Of a stretch of 64,000 nt of DNA, positions 29,215 to 41,008 are shown in pieces. Numbering within the stretch: the first letter of the stretch is position 1; every line of letters begins with the position of its first letter. Source of the DNA: Ulota crispa (lineage: Eukaryota > Streptophyta > Bryopsida > Orthotrichales > Orthotrichaceae); NCBI GenBank assembly GCA_963920765.1, contig OY987243.1, positions 7,192,001 through 7,256,000 on the forward strand, in the 5' to 3' direction. The position numbers and the translations under genes are program-made. The notes under the pieces are model-generated. The model had not been told where the DNA came from. It saw nothing but the letters and a program-made list of their open reading frames with translations, and searched no databases.

Positions 29215-30135
29215 ACCCCTAAAGGACCATGGCCTTTATTATGTCAAAAGACACTCAAAACTACCACCTCTATGGCAAAGAGTAAAAAAGTTTGAAAATC
29301 AGGCATTTTGCATATTTGATTGTGGGATCTTGTGCTAGACTACTATAAAAATGTGCCGTACAAAACTCAAGAACTATGACCACACAAATTGGAAGATACA
29401 TGCTTTTGAATTGTAAAATAAAACTTTTTTTGCACCTAGCATGACTAGATTTTTTAACTTTGAACCTTTTTAACTTAAAACTTTTGCACCATAGAGTTTG
29501 GAGTTCTAATTTTGCATAGTTGGAAGTTGAGTTGGGAATCTTGGGAAATTTAAAAAATAAAAAAATTCTTAATTTTCATTCTTTAAAAAAACATTAGGCA
29601 GAAGAAAGTCTGAGATTGTACAAAAACTTAAATTGCTAATAACCTTGCAATGGAATTGAAACACAATAATCCCAATGGTGAGATTGTTCTATAAAGAAAA
29701 CTTCACCCTCTCCAACATTTTTTTTGAAAAAATATCAAACCTCCATTCAACAATGAAGTTTATAAGTTATTTTTTCAAGAAGATGCTTGAGTTGCCCAAA
29801 AAACAAGATTGTCCATAACTTTCTCATAACTAATCCAAATGGAATGAATCAAAGCTTCAAATGTAGATCAAGATATAATCTATAAGAAACAAAAAAATTA
29901 TTTTTTTTCAAGTTTTTATAAGAATTTTTTTTGCTGCCCCTAGTCCCCAAATTTGTGCTTATTTGGGCATAACTTTTGCTCCTTGGCATCAATTGGAATA
30001 AAAATTACATTCCCCAAAGCTGATGTGTTTTCCTGTCTTCAAAAAAAGTTTCAAAAAATTAGGACAAAAATTGAGGCTGTAGGTACCTGCCCAATATCTC
30101 ATTTGTCCCTCGTAGGGACAATGGTCCTTTAGGGA
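29215..30135. mobile_element. piggyBac-type MITE, 0.92 kb
   Basis: TTAA at 29,211-29,214 and 30,136-30,139 flank ends of the type CCCCTAAAGGACCAT. The right 45 bp (GGGACAATGGTCCTTTAGGG and inward) are shared with the foldback element at 30,970-31,688, so both belong to one family. It is non-coding and AT-rich. Confidence 0.7.
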
Positions 30136-30505
30136 TTAAGAGAATCTGAGATAAAAATTGGCAGGTCATTCTTGCAACTACCCATGGATGTAGAATATGA
30201 TTTCTTCTTTCTATTGATGTATTTTGTTACTTTCCTCAAAACTTCCTAAAATGATATGTTTGAGTCCCAAAACATAGAAGTGACCACCTTTTACCATTAT
30301 GGATACGTACAATTAAAGAGAGAATTAATTGCACCTTGCTTTTGAGTTTATGTGAATTAATGACTTACTTATTCAAAGTCCAATGTCTATCTCCAATAGG
30401 TAAGTGCAAACAAGACTAATCTAGGCTTTCATTCAATAGGAGTCAGTTTTGATAATCAATGAATTCATTTTCTTGTTTATTTCTTTTCCTTTTTTCCTAT
30501 CCCCT

Positions 30506-32183
30506 TAATTTCATGGACACTCGTGAAGTTTGTAATATTAACATATATACCCCTGCTTTTTCAGAAATAATTACACAAATACCCTTGAACCCAAAATTCT
30601 CAAATGTTTATTTTGTTGTGCATGTCACTTCCAATCTTCCTTTATGTGCACATATCTTCTTTTTTTGTTTCATTAACCCCAAAACAACCTTGGAAATTCT
30701 TGAGCTAATAGGAATTTGCTCCAATTTGAGCAAAATGCCAACATTTTGATAAGTTGTGTCAATTCTATTTGAATTGTAATCGTATAAAATCAAACAAGAC
30801 ATGTTAGAGATCACATTAGAAAAGAAAACACAATAATATCTCTTCTAGATTGAAAGATTATGATGTTTGATCATGAGGGTGTTAAAACTGTGAAAGTGAT
30901 TTGAGTCTTTCATTCTCCTTTTTACATGTCAAGTTTTAAAAGTTGGTCACCAAAAAAATATGAGGTTAACCCCTAAAGGACCAAGGGCCCTTTTGGGGGA
31001 CAAATGGGATTTCGGGCATGTACCTATGGCTAAACTACTTTGCATGATTTTCTGAAACTTTTATTGAAGGTGAGGAATTCAAAGATCTAGGTGGGAATGT
31101 AATTTGTTCTTCATTTTGACATTTATTGAAGAAGCTAAAAATGAATTTATGGAAAACAAGGGACTCCGGGCAACCCAAAAACTTCTTTAAAAATTGCGTT
31201 TTCTTCAAATAAAAATCTGAAAGAGGTTCTTTAGACTTATATAGACGGGGGGAGCTTTGAATCATTCAATTTTGATAGATGAGATGAAAGTTATGAGAAG
31301 TTTTAGTTTACGGGTACGTGTGGTTTCTCTCAAAATCACACCTATCCGCAAACTAAAACTTCTCATAACTTTCATCTCATCTATCAAAATTGAATGATTC
31401 AAAGCTCCCCCCGTCTATATAAGTCTAAAGAACCTCTTTCAGATTTTTATTTGAAGAAAACGCAATTTTTAAAGAAGTTTTTGGGCTGCTTGGAGTCCCT
31501 TGTTTTCCATAAATTCATTTTTAGCTTCTTCAATAAATGTCAAAATGAAGAACAAATTACATGCCCACATAGATCTTTGAATTCCTCACCTTCAATAAAA
31601 GTTTCAAAAAATCACGCAAAGTAGTTTAGCCATGAGTACATGCCCAAAATCCCATTTGTCCCCCAAAGGGACAATGGTCCTTTAGGGGTTAAAGGGCATA
31701 ACATGTATAACCCCAACCAATTTATGATTTCTCAAAATACTCTACAATTTTTTTAAATGAATTTCTAATGTGATTTTTCTCAAAGATCTAATGTATTTGG
31801 GGCTCATTCCCAAGAGCCCTCAACACTACATAAAGTCAAGATTGCAATGGACACCTGTACAAAATCTTGAATAGAAAAATCAAAATCAATCATTTGCAAA
31901 ATCAAATTGTTGAAGCTAAAACTAAACTTCAAAAAGAATTTGTCAAAAGAACAAATTACTAAAAATAATAAATTGTAAGGTTTTATTTAACTTCAAAAAT
32001 TGGTTGAAGACACTCAATGCCGTTTTGGGGGTATCTTCCCTTCTTCAACATTTGTCATGAAGAATATACAAGAGCAACAAATAAATGCCTAAATTTTTTG
32101 GTCCAAAGATATATGTGTAATATGTGAAAAAGCAGGAATATCTATGTAAATATTGCAAACTTTACGGATATCCATGAAATTTT
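30506..32183. mobile_element. 1.7 kb element with the arms of the intron MITE
   Basis: The left 110 bp (core CCCCTGCTTTTTCAG) and right 110 bp (core CTGAAAAAGCAGG-like) are inverted complements of each other and match the arms of the MITE at 13,451-13,769. The interior is AT-rich and without a gene; part of it is homologous, inverted, to 56,650-57,270. A foldback element has inserted at 30,970. It may be a longer relative of the small MITE, or two MITE halves that trap foreign DNA. Confidence 0.65.
30970..31688. mobile_element. Foldback piggyBac-type element with TTAA duplication
   Basis: A 719 bp near-palindrome: two arms of about 345 bp (30,970-31,313 and 31,349-31,688) around a loop of about 35 bp. 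Ends are CCCCTAAAGGACC and its complement, flanked by TTAA at 30,966-30,969 and 31,689-31,692. Because of the palindrome the same 76-residue frame appears on both strands; it is not a gene. The empty site is preserved in a paralogous copy at 56,989-56,992. Confidence 0.92.
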
Positions 32184-32224
32184 CCCTTCTTTTTAAAGTT
32201 AACCCCTGAGCGCCCCCAATTGGA

Positions 32225-33650
32225 TTGGGTTTCAGAGGTTTATTTGACCTGGTTGCAATAAATTTATCGCAGCAACTTTAATTTTGGGATCCGGTAGGGT
32301 TCAGCATTGTATTTGCTGGAGGGGGTGTTGGTGCTTGGGTCGGAAAAAATCGCAGTGTAATTGGCCGTCTATTCCTAAAGATTATAGTAGACAAAGGACC
32401 CTTGACTTTTTGGAATCGGCTATTTCTGGGACGGTTTTTCTGTTTGTGAACAGAATTGAGGGTGTTAGGTGGGTCCCTTTGTGCTCAAATTTTGTGAGGG
32501 AGTAGGTGGATAGGTTACCTTGGGTTCTGCAAATTTTCAGGGTTTTAGCATAATCCGAAGTTGCTTTTCTCGTGAGTTCAATGGGAGGTTCTCGTTGTCC
32601 ATCCCTTGCGGCTCTGGACCGTACTGGTTTTATCAGACCTCCCTGCTGGCACGTCTCCCGCCAGTGTTGTACCACATGGCCCTGCGATGTACTCTTTTGC
32701 GGTTGCTCATTACTGGCTGTGTTCAGCTGAACGAGCGCAGGGGGTTAGGGTTTCGACACTTCCCTTTCAACACCAGATTTCAAGCACTGCCTTCAACCCT
32801 TGACCCTCAAGTGCTTTAGTTGACCTAATTATCCAGAGAGGGGGGGGATATGTTATGAAGTGTGGTGTGGGTTGCGGGAAACACCATGTAAAAATGTTTA
32901 TTTGGCTGCTTTGCACTGAGGGGTCAGGTTCAGAGCTATTGCTCCCCTGCAAAGACATGTCTGGCCAGAAGCATACAAACTTCACAGGAAATCAACTTGT
33001 CCATACATAATCTGGTTTACATCAAGATGGACATGGTTTGGCAAGAATAAACATTTCTAAATGACTGAATTGCTTTCCATTGCGGTTCCTGATCCAAAAT
33101 GACCGTGAACATCCCAAAGAAGCCATTGGGCTACACTGATCCCTTCCTACATACCCAAAAACAATTGAAATCCTCATCACTGTATGGCAAGACTGAGATG
33201 CAAAGCCTGGGTGAAAACACCCGCCAGCACACCAATTGTTCATTCCACCTACAACCAAAAAAAAGGAGAAAAAATATCCACAGTAAGAACAAGAGCTAGC
33301 AAACCAATGCATAATTCCACCTACAATCAAACAAATGGAAAACCACTCTCACAATCATGGGCTACCAGGTTCCTATAACTATGGCAGGATCAAAATGCAA
33401 AGCCATTGTGAAATCAGAATGCACCACCTCAACAAGTACTTCCGGTCCTAGAAAGTCAAGTTCACAAAGAATCTCACCAGCCTTGTCACCCCATCTCTAT
33501 CAACGTGCTGGTCGAGTTACTCAAAGCCCCTACTTCGGCAGGGTGTGAACCTTCATGAAACACTTGTCCACGCACATGTAGGCCCCTCCACATGTGGTAC
33601 ACTGAAAGCTTTGTCCTGATGGAGATATCTCCATCATGTAGATACTCGTT
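32225..33650. other. Stretch without a supported gene inside the candidate element
   Basis: Mixed-composition DNA inside the left end of the candidate piggyBac element. Several frames of 60-100 residues overlap on both strands near 32,280-32,820 and 33,020-33,550, none with a recognisable domain. Confidence 0.4.
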
Positions 33651-33654
33651 ATAT

Positions 33655-33965
33655 ATTTATGTTTGTGTTGATTTCAATAAATCAACAGTTGAGGCAAAAA
33701 GGGTGGTCGTGGTGAGGACCACGGTTTGGTGACAGCGCAGCGGCCATAGATTCCAGTGCGCTGCGCCGTCTTGTCACATGCACAGCTCAGGGGAGTAGGT
33801 AGCGGGTTGGCTGGGCCAATTTCCTGCCTCACTAGCTGCCAAGCCGCGAGCCGCCATCACCGCTCGACGAGTCCGATGGGATTCGAACCCGGATCGGCGG
33901 GCGACCAGAGACGACCGCTTCTCCAGCTAACCAAGTCCACGACTTGGCGACTGAAGACAAGCGTT
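33655..33965 (-). mobile_element. tRNA-derived SINE, copy A
   Basis: Read on the minus strand, it opens with a tRNA-like head. A box-A-like GGTTAGCTGGAGAAGCGG is followed, after about 25 bp, by box B GGGTTCGAATCCC (33,878-33,890). A unique body and an end with TTGATTTATTGAAATCAA follow. Internal RNA polymerase III promoters of this type are the mark of SINEs. It keeps an intact box B, unlike copy B. Confidence 0.75.
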
Positions 33966-33969
33966 TGAC

Positions 33970-35780
33970 GCTATTATATGCTCGCAAGGGCACGTGGCCA
34001 CTTTATGATGGCATTTATTTTGTAATTTAATCATTTTTATATGTTTATCTAGATGTTTTGGAAGGCTCATATATTTTGCCTTTGTTTGAATAAAAATACT
34101 AAAGATTTAGAAGTCAATAGAAAAGGTGTGAAAGGAAAAAGAGTCTGGCATCTATGGTGGGGTTAGGATAGGGAAGGCATGGGCTGATGTGCCCCACCTC
34201 CCTACCTTAGATAGGGTCGAAATTATAAAGGAAAGATCCCTTAGTTGTTGGAAGTGAGTGTATGAGTGTTGGTGGGAAGAAGAAAAAAAATCCCGAAACT
34301 TTGATGTGAGATTTTTTTCTGTGTATATATGATTTTGAATTGAAATTTGAGGAAGTTGTTTCTTGTGTGATTACCTTTCCAAAATGAGTTTGCAAGTTTG
34401 ATTTGGAGTTGTGATGCAAAAGTTATGAGTGTTTGAATTTTGGAGTCAAAAAGCCAAACTATGAAGAAAGGCTGAGACTTCGACAAGCCATAACTTATGA
34501 TCTGTATATCATTTTGCAACAAGATTTGAAGAGAGTGTTTATCTTAGTATTGGCTTTTTAGAAAGTCTTTAAACTTGAGGTTTGAAGCTTGGACGAGAAA
34601 GTTATGGAAGTGTAAAGGTTTGGAGGTGGCTGCCCTTTTGTTAGGAGAAAGCCGAGACTTTGAAGAGCTACAACTTTTGGACAGTATGAGATTTTCTTCT
34701 CAAATTTTTAGAAGTGATAGTTTGTTGTCATAGCTTTTCAAATTGTCTTTAATCATTTCATTTGGAGTTTTATTGAAGAAGTTATAGTGGGTAGAAGTTG
34801 CAGGTTTGGGTGCTCTCTAAAAAATTGAGACCCACACTTTGATTGACTAGAGCTTTCGGACAGAGTTTTGTTTTGAAGTGCAAATTTTATGGATTGAAGA
34901 CAATAATATCATCTTTCTAAATTGATATCACGTTTTTATGGGTGAAGTATATAACAAAAGTTATAGAGGTTTATAGAGGCAGTGTTTAGTTTGTAAGGAG
35001 GAAGAAGAGCCTCTACTTTGAACCCACATAACTTTTGGACAATATCTTAGATTGAGTTGAAATTTGGAGGAATGTTAGAAGGTTAGAAGAGCTTTTCAAA
35101 TTGCTATCATACTTAGCATTTGAATCTTTGAGCCATCTGTGGCACTAGATAGAAGGTCGCTGCTTTTCTATGACTTGTTATTTGTGATTTTCTCCATTGT
35201 TTTTATTAAAATATGAAGACTTGAAAACTTGAAAACATGAAGACTTGAAGATCTGAAGATATGAAGATTTCAAGAGGAATGTTTTGGGTTTATTTTTTAT
35301 GTATGTGTGGGATGTGGCTTTGTTATTCCTAGCCGGTTTTGGAGGCTCGTTTGTCAATTCATTTCCATTCTGTTTTGTAAACCTTGTTGCGGGCAGTTTG
35401 GGTTAAACCAAACTTAACCCCATTTATTGTCGCGGTGACAAAGTGGGATTGATCACTCACATGGTCGAGACTTGCTCTGTTCTCACGATCTGGAGTTTTG
35501 GCCAGCAGATCGTGAATTTGATTTTAGGATCCCGTCATACGGACGGCAGCTCGTGTTTGCTGTCCCGATCTACCCGTCCCGTATCCAGTGGGCTCTTATC
35601 CCTACCTTGACCCTTATACCATTAGAGCCAGCCACAGGATAGGCCAACGGAAGACTGAGGACTGAAGATTTGAAGAGAAGATCAAGATTGAAAACGATAT
35701 AGTTGACAACGCACGATCGCAGCAAGACACCCTGCGTGTTCTCAAGGCGCGCTCCTCTCGACCCGACAGCGTGTCCATTG
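33970..35780 (+). mobile_element. LTR-like retroelement fossil, copy A
   Basis: A 1.8 kb non-coding repeat adjoining the SINE, present again in inverted orientation at 52,452-54,235. It contains degenerate internal units (recurring AACTTTTGGACAG and GACTT motifs) and ends with a GC-richer segment at 35,380-35,640 that looks like the end of an LTR and the following leader. No gag or pol is present. I treat it as an old, broken relic; family not assigned. Confidence 0.5.
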
Positions 35781-35930
35781 CTTGCATACTATGCAATGGC
35801 GCCAAAGATGAGAATTGTGGCTACTAAAATGAATGGCGGTCGGATGCCTAAGGCACTCCACTTTGCAAGTGGATGGCTTGTCTAGCCAAGGTGCAATAAA
35901 TGCTTCCGCCACCTCCATATGATAAGACAG

Positions 35931-36600
35931 TCATTGGCGGTACACTCTCTTTGATTGAGTTAGCCTATCATGTTTTAGTAAAACCCAGGAGTTGTTCAAC
36001 CAGCAATCGACAATGAAGAACAAGTGCTTGTGCCACCACTTATGTGAGTGGAACTGCACACTGTAATCGGTCCTCATCTGGTCCATAATGTCAACCCCCC
36101 TCATGTGCGTCTGGTATTCCACCTGTTGCGGTGTTGTGGGAATTGCCACTTTGGTTCCATCAATCCACCTCATCTACCGTGCCCCCTCACCAACTGGGTT
36201 TGACAAAGTTGACAATAGATACACCAGCTTCGAATCATACCAGCAAGTTGCCGCCATTCGCCGCTGCGCATGCATCCTCTAAATCAAGGTTCCTCTAGGA
36301 CAGTCGCCCTTCTTTTGACCTAGAATAGCTGTTGGTAAACCTATGCGGTTCTCCTGCACGGTACTCGTAGCCAAGATGCCACGCATATAGAGGTCTTTGA
36401 ATAATTTTGGTGCAGTGAAGAAATTATCGCATACAACAATATGATCAACTCCATCTAGCCCCATGGTAAGATTCCATACCACACGCAACCCCTGATTCTG
36501 CTCAGGCAAGGTTGTCTTCCTCGACACATCAACAACTCGACAAACTCAACATCATAGACGAACATGAGCCCCTGCGTCCGTCTAGTAGGGTCAACTTTTA
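35931..36600 (-). pseudogene. piggyBac transposase, C-terminal half
   Basis: Minus-strand frames give VVCDNFFTAPKLFKDL, equivalent to the central catalytic Asp region of piggyBac, and then MRGVDIMDQMRTDYSVQ followed by HKWWHKHLFFIVDCWLNNSW, the region of the last catalytic Asp. At least one frame change and one stop separate these pieces, and sequence upstream (FVYDVEF) lies in another frame. The N-terminal half is 22 kb away at 58.6-60.0 kb on the same strand, and the two fit end to end. piggyBac transposases cut and paste at TTAA. Confidence 0.85.
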
Positions 36601-36699
36601 CCCTTGACTTTTTGAAAATTACCCCCCCTTTTTATGAGCTTAGGTGGACGCCATGTCGTGTCCAAATGATATAGTTGGGGATCGCATATAGATTTAGTG

Positions 36700-37160
36700 T
36701 GACATTGGGATGAAGGCGACCTCAGGTGGGGCAATTGAAAGTGTAGGACAACTTCACGTAAGGGGCAACTGGAGGTGTAGGGCAACTTCACATAAGGGGC
36801 GACTACGGTTAAGGCGACTCCTACATCAAGGCAACTTCAAACCATAGTTGCTTGGCGCCCTGTGGTCGCCTCCTGGCTTGCACGCGCCCTTCCAAACCTG
36901 CACGCGCCCTCTTGGACCTCCATGTGCCCCGCAGTTGCCTTCGGGCTTGCACACGCCCTTCCAAACCCGCACTCGCCTTCTCGGACCGCCATGCGCCCTC
37001 TTGGACCTCCATGCGCCCTCTTGGACCTCCATGCGCCCTCCCAGACCTCCATGTGCCCTTCCACACCCGCACGCACCCCTCCCCCCCCCGGACCTCCATG
37101 TGCACGTGCCCCCGACTTGTGTGGGCCCTCTCCTACCGGCGAACCTGCAGTCGCACCATC
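36700..37160. repeat. GC-rich GCGAC/GCAAC island 1
   Basis: Islands of this kind repeat a core such as GGGCAACTTC or GGGCGACT, mixed with CCTCCATGCGCCCTC units of about 21 bp. This one stands immediately 5' of the RING-finger gene at 37,359. Long frames on both strands result from low stop content and are not genes. Confidence 0.7.
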
Positions 37161-37358
37161 CGCGCAATTCCTAGCTCTAGTTGCTGCATATAACCTTGTT
37201 GCCCATGCCCTTTTCAATGATTTCTTCCTTGCTACGGCTTTACAGCTTGTAACCATTCGTAGCTACATGCGATAACTATAGTGAGGGAAACTCACTTTTT
37301 ATACTATCTACGGTTACATATACGAATTTTGGCAAACCATATGTCCGTATTGTTATCA

Positions 37359-39585
37359 TGGCTAGCACAGGAAACAGCAGTGGGTCTCTTCCCATTCCAA
37401 CTGATGCACGTACCTTGGGAGCTATATGAAAGGCTTTGGCAGACATGAATCAAGCACATAGAAGCCTTGTACAGCATAAACTTTGGCATGTGTTGAACAG
37501 TCCCAATCACCTTGCATTCAAAGGGTGGGTTGAGGAGTTGGAGCCATGGACAATACTGATTTGCAAAGAGTATATTGACTGGTGCCCCATCGACAAGCTA
37601 TTTCCTGTTGAGTGCCACCGTTGTTACCGGTACAACAACAAGGCGAACTTGAAGTTTAGCGCTAGTCTAGCATTTACTTAGAGATGTATCGAGGTGGTGC
37701 AAGTCATTTATAGAACCCCGTTTGTAGATAGAAACAAAGTCAATCTCTTTGTGGCAAGAGGAGTTTATGCGGAGGTGTCACTGAAGAAGCAGGTTGATTG
37801 GAGCACAGTGAAACCAGGCAAGTATATCACACGTCCAGAGAATGGTTCCATACCGTTTGGAGTTTTGACTTTTCCCCATGGTGGACTTGGAATCACTCAA
37901 AGCGTTCCAAAAAATTGGGAATTGGTCGAATATGATACTCGTGAATCAACAGAGGATGATGATTCAAATGGCTCCCGTATTCCCAAGACAAGAGTTGTTG
38001 TTGAAGGGTTAGTGGGTCCTGTTCTTGTGGGTCCTACTCTTGAGCCTCTTGCCGCAGTTCAAAGTGGGAATATTGCAACAGCATCAGGCTCATAAGGTTG
38101 TCAAAACATATCGTTGTCCACAACACAAAGATCAGTCAATCCTGTTGGACCAACATCGATTGGAAGGGAATATCTAGTGCAAGCTGCAGTACGACCAGAC
38201 ACAAGCCGCGTTTATGATTTCAAGGACAAGGGAGACATGGCAAAGGAACCAATTGTCCACAGACCTCTTGAGCAATCTAAAATACATGCAGCTGATGAGG
38301 AGATTTCCATAGCAAAGGCCGTAGATCTCTTGAAGATGAAGGATGCCATTATTGCCACTCTTGAAGCTGACATGAGCAAACTGCAATTATAGTGTGAACA
38401 AAAGAATATTCTCATTTCACAACAGTCTGCAGACTTGCAACGCCTCCGAGGAAAAGAGCGCGAGGCTATCAGTTTGGACAACATGGATAATGCATTTGTT
38501 GAGCAGGATCCACTGTAGTTGGAGAAGATTTTAGGTGACTTGACGTTTGACGTTAATCACCGTTCTCTACCTTCCAAGCATATGAGACGTGTATCACTAC
38601 TTCTAAGTGTTACTGCCACTGCTGCCACAAAAGACACTGCAAATGACACGAGTGATGTGCATGGCACACAAGACTTTTTTTTTTTTCCAGCATTCCACGC
38701 TGTCAGCAAAGGAAAAAGAACTTCTAAACGATAATGAAGTGTTGAAAAAGTGCTTGGAGGAGGTCATGAAAATGTATTACCATTGGAAGGTTGCATGCAT
38801 TTCTTATAGTGGACCATTCTAAGCAAATTGGAATGGAATGGGCTAAGGTTGCAAGGAACTTTCACGCTCATAACCCGAAGCAAGAGAATGGGATGATCTC
38901 GTGGACATTGCTTGAAGATATGTTCTCAGATGACATGGTAATGGTGGCGACAAGGCCTAGCACAATAGACTGGGCTCAAAATGGCTTTGACTACAAGAAT
39001 CACAAGTCGTGCCATGACAACCCGGAAGCACGGATGTTGCTTTGGAAGAATCCAGCTTCTTTTATCAAAGGATCTGAAATCTGCCCCATTTGCCAAAATG
39101 ATTCCGGACCGGAAGGTTGTTGGGCGCTTGGAACATGTCCCCATGTCTACCACCTTCAATGTCTAATTGCGCAGTGCTTGATTAGACGTCGTTGCATTGT
39201 TTGCAAAGCACCACTCCATGAGCGTTTCTATGCCATGTTCAATCTCTTGACATACATGCCAGTTTCTTGGGAACAAAACCCAAGTACCACAGAAGAGGTG
39301 GCATTATGGGGTAAAGACCTATTTTGGAGCTAGAGATCCACCCAACATGACTTGGAGAAGGGAACAAGTATCACTCAATTGAATTGGGAAACTAACCCTA
39401 ACGAGATTGTAGAAGTTGCACCAAGAATTATGAGCAGAGGCCCTTCAAACAAAGAGAAGAGAGCATTCTTTTTCCAGTGCCTTGGAGGATATTACGATAA
39501 GAGCTCCTCCACCTTCAAGTGGGGTCCTCATCTCCAAAGGCACCGTTGGGATTTTGAGGATAACAGGATGGGCGACACCGACTAA
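37359..39585 (+). pseudogene. RING-finger member of an unrecognised family (paralog 1)
   Basis: Plus-strand frames joined by several stops and at least one frame change. The order is: N-terminal module with WTILICKEYIDWCPIDKLFP and NKANLKFSA (about 37,530-37,680), a second conserved part (LKKQVDWSTVKPGKYI, about 37,780), an acidic linker (STEDDDSN), a coiled-coil segment (EISIAKAVDLLKMKDAIIA, about 38,300) and a RING-H2-like finger at about 39,080-39,220 (CPIC, then CPHVYHLQC, then CIVC). A conserved-looking tail with WGPHLQRHRWDFE follows. RING fingers of this type usually act as ubiquitin ligases; that role here is inference. The N-terminal module recurs at 42.5 and 50.9 kb. A GC-rich island precedes it. 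The start ATG at 37,359 opens MASTGNSSGS. Confidence 0.65.
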
Positions 39586-39589
39586 ACAA

Positions 39590-40425
39590 ACACGGACCAA
39601 TTAGTGTCCCAGGCAATGTGTGATACCTTTTTATAGACCAAGTTACATGAGTCAAGCACTTGACTATTTGTTGGAAGCACATTCTCTAGGGACTACAAAG
39701 ACCCTACAAGCTTTGCAAGACTCATATGTTATGGAATCCATTTTGAATGCAGATGGACCAACTTCACGAACTTGTGCACGGAAGAGGCTTACAGTTGGAG
39801 AGGCACCCACATACGAACGTGGCAAAGGTAGAGGCAGCGGCACACAAAACGACCCAAATGCCACCACAATTTGGTTTTTCCATATCCGCGCTTGGTTTAG
39901 GCAATATTACCATGACTTTTGTTATTATGTAGAAAAGCAAATATTCTATTGCTTCATATTGTACGAATGTATTGCAAATCTATATTGATTTCATTTTGAT
40001 AATATAGTACATGACATTCCATACCCAAATTCAAGTATTTGGCTTTGAGGTTGTAATATTTCATCACTCACAAATTGAAGTTGGACAAACACATCATTTT
40101 ATGAGGAAAATATTGATAATTACAATGTAAGTTTGGAGAGAAAAATAATGCCCACATGAGGCAAGTTGTGGGATATCAAACCATCTTTGATGCTAGATCA
40201 AATTTAATCCATATTTAAACTCAAATTGCTCTTTTCCTTCCAACAAATTTTAGGATTTTGTGAACCACAAGCGTTGATTCATATCATTTGGACCATTTAT
40301 GAGAAATAATTAAATAGTAACGGGTTTAGGGCTATAAAATGATTAACATCATCCACTTTAATAAATGTCAGTTGCACTACATTTGAAAAAAGAATTTCCG
40401 CATTATTTTAAAAAAGAAATGTTCC
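39590..40425. other. AT-rich spacer
   Basis: A frame of 122 residues at 39,620-39,988 continues the plus strand after the RING gene and may be its decayed 3' end or a separate exon; no domain is seen. The rest is AT-rich with no gene. Confidence 0.4.
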
Positions 40426-40429
40426 CAAT

Positions 40430-40900
40430 GACTCAGAGGCGATGCGTCATTTCTACAACAACCAAATCCATGGAACTATGAAGATCCTAAAAGACTTGTC
40501 AACTTCCATGTCCCATTTTAATCACAAAAGAATTCTACATGTCATACATCCTTCTATGAGGATATGATGCAAATTTCAAGTCAATCCCAAACTTTTTGCT
40601 GTAGATATTAAATAATCACCCCAATATCCCATTCTTTGGCAAGTATTTGAATACTTGACCCCAAAGGAGTCACCATGAACCAAGTTTCAATTCCACCCCA
40701 AAAAATTCCCACATGTCACACATCCTTATTGGAGAATGTGGCACAAATTTCAAGTCATTCCAACACTTTTTGCTATAGGTATTAAATAATCACAACAATA
40801 TTCTATCTTTTGGCAAGTACTTGAATATTTGACCCCTAAAGGGGTCACCTTGAACCACATTTCATTTTAATCTCAAAAAGTTTCCACATGTCACATACCC
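40430..40900 (+). repeat. 175 bp tandem repeat array, left
   Basis: About 2.7 units with a period of 174-175 bp (ACATGTCACACATCC-type landmarks at 40,537, 40,711 and 40,886). The same unit occurs in inverted orientation at 51,600-52,125. The two arrays enclose three minus-strand genes (41.0-51.0 kb). Confidence 0.85.
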
Positions 40901-41008
40901 AACAATGTAAAATCAAATGTACGACGTAATTTTTTATTTACATAGTCAAAATTGAGCCTACAAATTGTCTTCCATATCTCTTTTCAGTGCTTTCTAAGTT
41001 TCGGTTCT

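Noticed and set aside
31035-31624. Two identical 76-residue frames on opposite strands
   Set aside because: They arise from the palindromic foldback element; a mirrored frame is expected and gives no sign of coding.
33850-33965. A tRNA gene
   Set aside because: The A and B boxes are present but there is no acceptor-stem pairing I can see, and the unit has a SINE-like body and tail.
36821-37275. Long frames on both strands
   Set aside because: They are translations of a GC-rich tandem repeat with few stops; residues follow the DNA repeat and no domain appears.
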